Shown here in pieces: positions 54,870 to 64,000 of a stretch of DNA of 64,000 nt; the stretch's first letter is position 1; each line of letters opens with the position of its first letter. The notes beneath the pieces are model-generated. The model was not told where the DNA came from. It saw nothing but the letters and a program-made list of their open reading frames with translations, and made no database searches. The DNA is taken from the NCBI RefSeq assembly GCF_035046485.1, contig NC_085138.1, positions 15,441,329 to 15,505,328 on the forward strand, in the 5' to 3' direction. Position numbers and translations under genes: made by a program. This DNA comes from Aedes albopictus (Eukaryota > Arthropoda > Insecta > Diptera > Culicidae).

Positions 54870-55810
54870 TAGTATCTCTGTATTAGTCACTGACAATGAC
54901 TCACTATGCTTTTCTCAACAACTGTAATTTAGCATAGTTTTTATTGAGTAGGAATTATTCCCAAGAAATAAATATATTTATTGCATAACATTGTGTATTT
55001 TGAAACCAAAAGTAACAAGGCATAAGGTCCCAGTCATGGGCGTAGCCACAATGTTGGCATACAGGGGGGCGTACCATATTGTGGTGGTGGTATAACACCA
55101 TCACAATTATTATTTCATCAGCATTGTTTAAACTCCCTTAATTCTTTGGGGCCGGAGGGGAAAAGAAAAATGACTGCATGAATTCATCCATTCAATAAAA
55201 CTGAACTCTGTCAAAGTTTTATAGCAAATCTACTCCTCTATTAGGAAAAAATATGAGTTATTGAGTTGGAGACATTATTAACATCCTAGAACATCCAGAA
55301 CACCAAGAACTTTGAAAAAATAAAACAATTGACACAACATTAGCGTAAAGTTCTGGTTTTGGATATGGTTCACATTCATACGCATCTAAATAGCCTTTTT
55401 ATGAATGTGGAACAGTTTTTCATATCATGGTATCAAGCATGAGCTTTCGAGAGCGTTCCAAACTGTCCTGAAAATCAGACCTTAAAATCTACAGGTGTGA
55501 TTTTGTTCGTTTTAGCAACAAATTATGACATTCCTTAACTGCTTCCTGTTTTTTTTTGCGTAACGTCTCAACTAGAGTTCGCTTTCAGCTTCCATCCGAA
55601 CCAAACGTGCTTCAAGACATCGAAATAGTGCTAATGTGGTCATTATCCCCCTTTCTGTAGTAGTGTAAATGAACGGAACCTAAACTAGGAAAACACCAAA
55701 TGCGAAACTGGATGTATTTCCTCATAATTTGTTTTTTGATTATTTTTATTATATAACGAAATATTTTCAAAATCAAAGCTGTGTATAAATCTAGAGGATG
55801 GATCTATGAA
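54870..55810. other. No gene seen
   Basis: A/T-rich DNA. AACTTTACGCTAATGTTG and similar stretches show no recognised repeat. Nothing else found. Confidence 0.35.
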
Positions 55811-55815
55811 TAGGA

Positions 55816-56100
55816 CCCATATAGCCGAGGCGGTAAACGCACTGGTATTCAGCATGACCATGCTGAGGGTGACGGGTTCGATTCCCGGTCGGTCCAGGAT
55901 CTTTTCGTAAAGGAAATTTCCTTGACTTCCTTGGGCATAAAGTATGTTCGTGCCTGCCACACGATATACGCATGCAAAATGGTCATTGGCAGAGGAAGCT
56001 CTCAGTTAATAACTGTGGAAGTGCTCATAGAACACTAAGCTGAGATGCAGGCTTTGTCCCAATGAGGACGTTACGCCAGGAAGAGAGAGAGAGAGAGGGA
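55816..56100 (+). mobile_element. tRNA-derived SINE, Feilai-like, well preserved
   Basis: Plus-strand head GGACCCATATAGCCGAGGCG closes as a tRNA-like acceptor with GGTCGGTCC; B box GGGTTCGATTCCC. Body: CTTGGGCATAAAGTATGTTC, AACTGTGGAAGTGCTCATAG, ACTAAGCTGAGA; end CCAATGAGGACGTTACGCCA and a GA-repeat tail. Best-preserved SINE of its family in the window. Confidence 0.9.
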
Positions 56101-56109
56101 TCTAGGAAT

Positions 56110-56470
56110 CCTACACTCAAACAAATAATTGTAAGGAATACATAAAAATGCATTAAGAAATTAAGTACTCATTAAGAAACACGTGGTAACGGATCAGTTT
56201 CAGTGGCCAGTATTATTGAAACTACATTATGGAATTATAAACAAGCACACATGAATTCATTAACTCACATTGTGAAATTCTTGATCCCAAGTGAAATCTT
56301 ATGAAACCATAATGTGAGTTAATGAAATCATCTGAGCTTGATTATGATGTCATAATCACGTTTTATGATTTCTTGTTACTCCATCATTATGAAATTCATT
56401 AGCTAAATTAAGAAATTTGTAGAGCTACGCATGATGCAATGCTCCTGTAATTGGCCCAAGAGAGATTGCG
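56110..56470. repeat. TTAATGAATT / ATGAAATT-type degenerate repeat
   Basis: AATTCATTAACTCACATTGT and ACATAATGTGAGTTAATGA-like stretches pair imperfectly (56250-56320), with further CATAATCA and ATTATGAAATTC motifs. Probably a decayed inverted-repeat element. Confidence 0.45.
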
Positions 56471-56482
56471 TCATACATAACC

Positions 56483-57858
56483 TTTTTACCTTACCGGTCA
56501 GACTAAGGCCTGTGTGTCCTCTGCTGTACATACATAGTAGCCGTCTCCATTCCACTCGGTCCATGTCTGTTTGTCTCCAGTTCCGCTCTCTGCGTAGGGT
56601 CCGCAGATCGCCCTCCACTTGGTCGACCCACCTAGCTCGCTGAGCTCCACGTCTTCTTGCACCGGTCGGATGACTCTCGAGAACCATTTTAGTCGGGTTG
56701 CTATCCGACATCCTGATGACGTGACCCGCTCACCGTAGTCTCCCGATTTTCGCGGAATAGACGATGGTTGGTTCTCTCAGCAGCTGATGCAGCTCGTGGT
56801 TCATTCGCCTTCTCCAAGTCCCGTCTTCCATCTGCACTCCGCCGTAGATGGTACGCAACACCTTCCGTTCGAAAACTCCAAGGGCGCGTTGGTCCTCTGC
56901 ACGTAGGGTCCATGTTTCGTGCCCATAGACGACCGGTCTAATCAACGTTTTATAGATGGTTAACTTCGTGTTACGGCGAACTTTATTCGATCGTAGAGTT
57001 CTACGGAGTCCAAAGTAAGCACGATTTCCTGCCACAATGCGCCTCTGAATTTCTCTGTTGGTGTCGTTGTCGGCGGTCACCAGTGAGCCCAAGTACACGA
57101 ATTCTTCAACCGCCTCGATTTCATCACCGTCGATATGAATTCGGGGTGGCGGGCGCGGTGATTCCTCCCTGGAGCCCTTTGCCATCATGTACTTTGTTTT
57201 CGACTCATTAATGACTAATCCGATTCTCCTGGCTTCATTATTAAGTCGAATGCAGCACGTTTCCGCCATCGTCTCAAATTTACGAGCTATAATATCAATA
57301 TCATCAGCGAAACCAAGAAACTGAACGGACTTCGTTCCACTTGTGTTTATCCCCGCTCTTCTTAAGTTTTTAAGGCGATGTTAAACAGCTGGCACGAAAG
57401 ACCATCACATTGCGGTAACCCTCCGCGAGATTCGAAGTAACTCTTGATCAATCGTACGCCGATTTAAAATCGATAACAAGTGATGTGTGGCCACGTTGTA
57501 TTCGCGGCATTTCTGCAACACCGTTGTCCGTTGTAGCGCGTTCACCCAAGAATCCAGCCTGATATTGCCCTACGAACTCTTATTGCAATCGGTGATCGAG
57601 AGTATCTTAGTAGGCAGCGCTCAGTAGTGTGATCGCACGACAGTTCCAATACAAATTGTCGCCCTTTTTGTAGATGGGACACACGATACCTTCCATTCAT
57701 TCCTCCGGTAATACTTCCTCCTCCCAAATCTTGGTAATGACCCAGTGTAGTGCTTTCACCAGTGCTTCTCCACCGTATCTTAGAAGCACGCTTGGTAGTT
57801 GATCTACTCGAGCGGCTTTGTTGTTTTTCAACCGGCTCACCTCCTCCCCAATCTCTTG
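56483..57858 (-). pseudogene. RTE-clade LINE copy, 3' end intact
   Basis: Minus-strand text from the linker (IGEEVSRLKNNKA) through RT to the natural 3' end. Readable blocks: GLVINESKTKYMMAKGSREE, EAVEEFVYLGSLVTADNDT, QRRIVAGNRAYFGLRRTLRS, then VESHPTGARRRGAQRARWVD. Compared with the ORF at 31085-32515 it has deletions and frameshifts, including a large loss between about 57360 and 57540 (palm region). Just past the stop is CCGGTAAGGTAA, the same 3' end as the other copy. The element belongs to the same subfamily. Confidence 0.85.
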
Positions 57859-57859
57859 T

Positions 57860-59300
57860 AAGAAGTGTGTTACTTTTGCAATTTGCAGGACAGCTTTAAA
57901 AAAGATTGAAATAACATCTTAAACTACAAAACACACAATTGGTTTGAAAATTCCAAAAATACTGTCGAAAAACATGGCGGTGCTATTCTTGTTTCGCTCA
58001 GGGAATGGGCGCGACTCCATTTCGCTCAGCTATCACCACAAAAAAAACAAAAACAAGTTTCGAACGTCTGCGCTACGCGTTGATCGCCGTGTATTAATGG
58101 GAAGAATGCAATCTTCTAGCAGAGGGAAGACGTTGGCCATCCAAGATTATGAAATGAATGAATCATGATCTCGAGACGACCGCTGAGCGCGTGGGGGTTG
58201 GAATTTGAATTAGATTCCAATCGATATTTGCTTCCGATGCTTCAGCACCGGAAACATGAAATACCTATATTCAGCGATAGATGACATTTTCATTCAAGAT
58301 TAGGATTTTTGGCCCATTTTCGAGATTTGGCTCTGCTACATTAATCCGTAGCAGAGCCAAATCTTGCCCGTTTGAGCCTTTATAATAAGTATTAAATTAC
58401 CTTTGTAAATGTTTTTTGAAAAGATAAAGAGGTGTTGTGTCTTTTTGAGAACGATTCCATAAAGAGAAAAATGAAATCACACAAAGGGGCTTTTCCCTCT
58501 TTCTAAATTTTTGTTAAAAAACAAAAACTAAACTAAACTAAATACCTATATGTACGTGCATAGATCAACAGTGTAGTAGTAAGGAACGAGAGAAGTAATC
58601 ACAAATGTCTGGCAGATGTTTGAAGGAATTTTCTTGCAGGTGAATTTGTGGAAAACACCAATGACAGTGTTATAGCGTAATACTTGCGGTGTAATGAGTA
58701 AACCCACTGCAAGGGTTCTCATAACGTGTTGTTAAGAGCACTGAGTGCAATAGAGGAATAAACGTTCAGTTTTATGATGACTACCAACTTACACGGTTCA
58801 CTTGTGCGTCACGAAAGAATGTCTTTATCATATTTTTACCGGTTATAACAGTGTCGACGAGGTGAAATGTTGGAGTTTGTACTGTGTATTTCACGACCGT
58901 TGATATTCGTTGCCTTCGGCGTGAATTTTTTTGGTGCAAATTCTATTTGGCGACATGCGTGCTATGTGCTTTTATTGTTATGTATTGACGACCACCGCAC
59001 AGTGGGAAAAATTGAACCCGAAACACGACTAAATTCATTTTCTCAGCTGGGTAACGGGTTCTGCCAACGGCTGACACCATTTTCGCTTGGAAAAAGTGTG
59101 CTGAATCGATTGGTGGGGGTCTCATTGGCCGGCGGCCTCACCCTGGCCAGCTAGAGGGCCGGAATCAACCCGAGTTCCTTACGGAAAGCAAAATCATTGT
59201 CATCCAAGAATATTTTCGCACCCTATATTTATTCGGAAGCCGCAAATCAGAAGTCAACCGCACTCCGGATAATATCAGTTGCATATTATGGTCCAATTGT
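57860..59300. other. No confident gene; one hairpin
   Basis: GATTTGGCTCTGCTAC pairs with GTAGCAGAGCCAAATC at 58325-58364. Frames at 57944-58168 and 58867-59154 (95 codons) have no recognised motif, though the latter has a hydrophobic start. The rest looks unique. Confidence 0.35.
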
Positions 59301-59429
59301 GGTTCCGGAACAATCCGGGATAACCCGGAACATTAGGGTGGGGCTAATTTTTAAAAATCTCTCTGGGATATGATTTCCCAAATGGAAATCGATCGACTAG
59401 TCGAAATAAGTAAGCTGTACAAAAATGAG

Positions 59430-59840
59430 TGATTTTGGTTAATCTTTAGAGGTGGCGCAAAGGATTTATGTGATTTTTTTTCTAGAGAAAATCTTTAAAA
59501 AACATTTCAAACTAAATTTTCAAACATAATTTTTCTAGACTAAATCGGTGAATTTAAAACCCAATTGGGCCAAATTTGTGCTCAAAATTGCGATATCTCT
59601 ATTGGTTTCTGAGATATTTGAGAAAAATGTCGTATTTTGGTATTTTTTGGGTTAGATATCAAAATATGACATTTTTTTTTTTTTTTCAAACATCTCAGAA
59701 ACCAATATAACGCAATTTTGAACACAACTTTGGCCCTACTGGGTTCTAGAATCACCAATTTAGTCTAGAAAAATTATGATTGAAAATTAAATTTGAAACG
59801 TATTTTGAAGGTTTGCTCTAGCAAAAAATTTACTTTACCT
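59430..59840. mobile_element. Foldback element in the left arm
   Basis: TAGTCTAGAAAAATTATG and its complement CATAATTTTTCTAGACTA flank a centre near 59650, with AAATATCTCAGAAACCAATA-type text pairing around it. The same unit is repeated inverted at 63470-63880. Confidence 0.75.
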
Positions 59841-59984
59841 TCTGGGATGCTTGCAGAATTCTTTTGGAATGCTTCTTGATTGTTTTATAGGATGTTTCCA
59901 GATTCGTTCCAGGAAGCTTCAGAATCCTTCGGGTGTGCTTTCAAAATCCAACATGGATGCTTCTAGATTCCTTTATAAGCTGCT

Positions 59985-61185
59985 TTCAGAATCCATCAGG
60001 GATGCTTCTAGAATCCATCTGGGTTGGAATACTTAGAGAACTTCTGGGTACATTTCGTAGCGGATTAAACAAATACTAGAAATCCGTTTTGAATTTTGAA
60101 ATCAATTGTTATAAATTAATCAAACATTTTCAGTTTCTGAAAATTACCTGAATCTATCTCTGAAATACATTTTTACGGGGCTGAAATTATAGGGAACCAT
60201 TCTGAATAAATTTCTTAACAAATCCTTAGAGAAATCGTGAAAAAAATTGGATCGCTGGATGATTTTCAGGAATAATCTGAATTGGATTATTGAGTTGCGT
60301 TGATCAGGAAAATACTGACTACATAAAACATTTCAATCGCATTTTAAAGCGCTTCTAAAAGTAATACTGGAAAAAAATATTATATCATTACCAAAAATAT
60401 GTCTGGCCAATCTTGGAGATTTTTTTTTTTTTTCAAAACAATTTGACGGATTTGTGGTACGCAGGAGTAACAGATGTAATTTGAGATCGTTTTGTAAAAA
60501 AAATCTGGTCTAAATCTGGAATGATTTGCTGCAGATTCGGCATTAGAATTTATTAACAATTCCTCAATATGTTCCTGATACAAATCATAATGATTTTTTT
60601 AATTGATTTAAGAATATAGTAGCCTTGTGTTAGAAGTTCTTATACAATACACATTTAAAAAAAAAAATTCAGTTCAAATTCCTGTTGCAATTCATGTATC
60701 AGAAAAAATCTAGGAGCCATTCTGATGGAGTTCATGATAGAATATTTAACGAGTATACCAGTCATAATTTAGTAATTTTGTTTATAAAAACTGCTTATTG
60801 GATTTCTGAATAACTTTTATCTGATTTTTTCGAGGGTTTAAATATTTTTGCTCTAAGGGTTTTATGAAAAAATAATGGCAAATGCTACTTTTGAAATTCC
60901 TAGCCATTATTTTTAAAGGATTCTGAAAATCATATTCCCTTATCAACCTCTTTATGTTTGTTTACGAGCTTTCATACAAATCTCTCGTTAAATTTTAACC
61001 TAATTAATGAAAATTTGTTTGCATATTTAAAAAATGATCAATTTCTTACATTCATTGCTTCCAAGTATTTATATTTTAAAAAATATAAACTTTTTTACAA
61101 ATTGGAAATACTACAAAACTTAAGTTTAATGAACCCTGCTAAAACCTGGAAAACTTACAGAATTTCATTTTGTCTTATGAGTATG
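59985..61185. other. A/T-rich spacer, no gene seen
   Basis: Very A/T-rich sequence with a few diverged minisatellite units at its start (59985-60030). No motif recognised. Confidence 0.4.
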
Positions 61186-61189
61186 AGTA

Positions 61190-63000
61190 GATACCCTGGA
61201 GATGCTTCCCCAATTCTCCTGGGTTGCTTCCATAATCTTTCCGCGAAGGCATTTTAATGGATTTTTGAAGCATCCCTGACGAATTTTAGAAGCATCCCAG
61301 AAGGAATCTAAAAGTATCCCAGGAAAAGTTCGGGTGCATCCCAGAAGAACTCTGGAAGCATCCCAGAATCTGAAAGTATCACAAAAAAAATCTGCAAGCA
61401 ACAAAATCTGCAAGCAATTCTGAAGGCATCCCAGAATGATTCTGGAAGCAATCCAGAGGAATTCTTGAAGCGTTCATAAAAGAGTCAGAAGAATCCTGGA
61501 AGCATGATTCTGGAAGTATCCCTGATATTATGTAATAGTAGGATTCGGGCAGCATACCTGAAGGACTTTAGAAGCATCCCAGAAAGATTTTGGAAGCTTC
61601 CCATGAGGAGTTTGAAAGCAACCCAGAAAAATTTTGGAAGCAGCCAAGAACAATTCTGAAGCATCTCAGTAGAAATCTGGTGGCATCCCAGGAAGAATCT
61701 GGAAGAATCCCGGGATTCTTGAAGCAACGTATAAGTATTCTGAAAGCAACGCAGAAGGATTCTGGAAGAATACCTAAAGTATTCTGGAAGCATTCCAGAA
61801 AGCTTCTGGAAGCATCTTAGAACGAATCTGCAAACATCCTATAAATAAGGAATCTAGAAGTATTCCAAAAGTAATTTGGAAGCTTCCCAGAAGAATTTGG
61901 AAAGCATCCTAGAAGGAATCTGGAGGAATCGCAGAAAAACTCAGGAAGCATCCTTAAAAAAAACTGGAAGCATCCCAGAAAGATTCTAGAAGCAACCTAG
62001 AAGATATCTGGAAACAACTCAGAAAGATTCTGGAAGTATCCCAGAAGGATTCTGGAGTTATCCTAAAAGGAATCTGGAAGCATCCCAAAAGAAATCTGAA
62101 ATAATTCCAGAAAAATTTTGGAAACAAGCCAGACACAATCTGAGAGTACTCTGAAGAACTGGGGAAGCATCTTTAAAAAAAAAATCTGGAAGCATCGTAG
62201 AAGTTTTCTGGAAGTATCCCAGAAGGATGTTAGAAGCATCCTTGATGGATTATTAAAGCATGCCAGAAGAAATCTGGGAGTATCCTAGAAGAATTTTGGA
62301 AGGACTCTAGAAACATTTTAGAAGAATTCGAGAACCATCTCGAAAGAAATCTGAAAGCATCCCTGAAAGATTCTGCGAGCAACCTCGAAGAATTAGAAAG
62401 CAACCAAGTAAGAATCTGGAAGCATCCCAGATTGTTTCAGGAAATATCCCTGAAGGATTATGTAAGTATCCCAGGTAGATTCTAGAACCATATCTGAAGA
62501 AATCTGCAAGCATCTCAGAAGGAATCTGGTAACGTCCAAGAAAAACTCTGGAAGTGTCTCAAAAGAAATCTTGAAGCATCCAATAGAGATTCTGGGAGCA
62601 ACCTAGAAGAATTCTGAAAGCAACTCAGAATAATTCTGGAAGCATCCGAGATGGAATCTGAAAGTGTCATGGAACAATTCTGGAAGCATCCCTGATGGAT
62701 TCTAGAAGCATCTCAGAAGGATTCTTGTAATATTCCCGAAAATCTAGGAAATGTTCCAAAAGGAATCTGTAAGCACCCCAGATGGAATCTGGAAGTATCC
62801 CATAAGAACTTGGGAAGCATCCTGAAGGAAAACTGATAGCATCCCAGAAGCATTCTGGAAGCAACCCAAAAGGATTCTGGAAGCATCCTATAAGGAATAT
62901 GGAAGCATCTCAAAAGTATTTTATAAGTAACTCAGAAGGATTCTTGACCCAACTTAGAAGAATTCTGGAAGCATCCCTGAGAGATTCCGGATTGCCGTTC
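61190..63000. repeat. 21-bp minisatellite, GGAAGCATCCCAGAAGGATTC type
   Basis: Roughly 85 diverged units based on GGAAGCATCCCAGAAGAATC. Units also appear, inverted, at 59850-60030, and in the right arm at 63340-63465. Frames of 60-100 codons here are artefacts. Confidence 0.85.
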
Positions 63001-63469
63001 AGTGGCCACCAATATAGTTTTGTTCAACCTGAATTAATTGTGAATTCTGTAGTATTTATTAAGCTGCAACATTATTTAGATATACATAGTATAGGTATTC
63101 AGAGGAACTCGGAATTATCAGTGGCCACATCTTACCTCCAAACTGGCTAGTATTATCAAGAGAGAAAAAAATTCGAAGATTCAAAATGAAAATTGACATT
63201 CTCATTTTTTCATTCGTGCTTCGCCACATTCATTGTCAGCTGAATGCCTCTCTATTTTCATCCATACTTTCAATATGGGTATGAATGTAATGTAAATATC
63301 TATTAGAGTAAGTCTTCTGTATAGCAGCTTATAAAGGAATCTAGAAGCATCCATGTTGGATTTTGAAAGCACACCCGAAGGATTCTGAAAGCTTCCTGGA
63401 ACGAATCTGGAAACATCCTATAAAAAAATCAAGAAGCATTCCAAAAGAATTCTGCAAGCATCCCAGAAG

Positions 63470-63880
63470 GTAAAGTAAATTTTTTGCTAGAGCAAACCTT
63501 CAAAATACGTTTCAAATTTAATTTTCAATCATAATTTTTCTAGACTAAATTGGTGATTCTAGAACCCAGTAGGGCCAAAGTTGTGTTCAAAATTGCGTTA
63601 TATTGGTTTCTGAGATGTTTGAAAAAAAAAAAAATGTCATATTTTGATATCTAACCCAAAAAATACCAAAATACGACATTTTTCTCAAATATCTCAGAAA
63701 CCAATAGAGATATCGCAATTTTGAGCACAAATTTGGCCCAATTGGGTTTTAAATTCACCGATTTAGTCTAGAAAAATTATGTTTGAAAATTTAGTTTGAA
63801 ATGTTTTTTAAAGATTTTCTCTAGAAAAAAAATCATTTAAATCCTTTGCGCCACCTCTAAAGATCAACCAAAATCACTCA
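63470..63880. mobile_element. Foldback element in the right arm
   Basis: Inverted copy of 59430-59840, with the same internal palindrome. Confidence 0.75.
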
Positions 63881-64000
63881 TTTTTGTACAGCTTACTTAT
63901 TTCGACTAGTCGATCGATTTCCATTTGGGAAATCATATCCCAGAGAGATTTTTAAAAATTAGCCCCACCCTAATGTTCCGGGTTATCCCGGATTGTTCCG

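Larger units (their letters stand above)
59306..64000. repeat. Giant inverted repeat, 679-bp arms, cut by window end
   Basis: 59306-59984 and 63323-64000 are inverted copies, near-identical by eye over about 679 bp; the right arm runs into the window edge, so it may be longer. Each arm contains a smaller foldback (about 59430-59840 and 63470-63880), with CCGGGATAACCCGGAACATT at its outer end. The spacer is 3.3 kb, half of it minisatellite. No transposase is seen. Either a composite foldback element or an inverted duplication. Confidence 0.8.

Noticed and set aside
55816..55900. Functional tRNA gene
   Set aside because: The tRNA-like fold continues into a SINE body with a GA tail; it is the SINE head.
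58867..59154. 95-codon plus frame with hydrophobic N-terminus, possible receptor fragment
   Set aside because: No family motif, no splice context, and no conservation evidence available here.
59306..64000. CRISPR-like array in the 21-bp repeats
   Set aside because: Units are contiguous and diverged with no spacers; the context is eukaryotic.

Overview
The window looks like a gene-poor, transposon-packed piece of a mosquito genome, most likely a culicine of the Aedes type. This is inferred from tRNA-derived SINEs that resemble the Aedes Feilai family, several decayed copies of an RTE-clade (JAM1-like) LINE, a Penelope-like element with a GIY-YIG endonuclease, Ty3/gypsy pol remnants, many A/T-rich inverted-repeat (MITE-like) elements with TA, TAA, TTAA or 8-bp target duplications, and large arrays of a GGAATTCC-rich minisatellite. 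Two runs of exactly 23 N mark assembly gaps.

Layout. 1-8.7 kb: degenerate minisatellite, a roughly 140-bp tandem repeat, a LINE 3' tail, a head-to-head pair of Penelope 3' ends, more minisatellite, a SINE and an interspersed repeat with 22-bp target duplications. 8.7-12.2 kb: a minus-strand RTE copy split by a nest of foldback elements and a SINE, then two other LINE scraps. 13-18.3 kb: an internally deleted LINE with tandem 5' monomers, a minus-strand gypsy pol remnant carrying two cleanly delimited MITE insertions, and a TTAA-flanked piggyBac-like element. 19.8-30 kb: small MITEs, an RTE copy split by self-nested TA elements, and a SINE inserted in a SINE. 30.7-32.5 kb: the best RTE copy, with an open 476-codon reverse-transcriptase frame. 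32.9-35.6 kb: small MITEs and a 662-bp foldback. 35.8-43.4 kb: an orphan signal-peptide exon whose upstream DNA is split by a 6.9-kb element with TAA target duplications; that element holds a 3.6-kb minisatellite and another foldback. 43.5-52 kb: more MITEs, a 24-bp minisatellite and hairpins. 53.7-54.4 kb: the only convincing host gene, two exons on the minus strand, encoding a small secreted cysteine-rich (Ly6/three-finger-like) protein. 55.8-57.9 kb: a SINE and a minus-strand RTE copy. 59.3-64.0 kb: a giant inverted repeat with 679-bp arms around a 21-bp minisatellite, running to the window end.

The genes do not form a pathway. What connects the region is insertion history: nested insertions with intact target duplications allow a relative chronology, and the Ly6-like gene and its broken relative about 18.5 kb away give a paralogous empty site that defines the 6.9-kb element to the base. 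No prokaryotic features, CRISPR arrays, rRNA genes or functional tRNA genes were seen.
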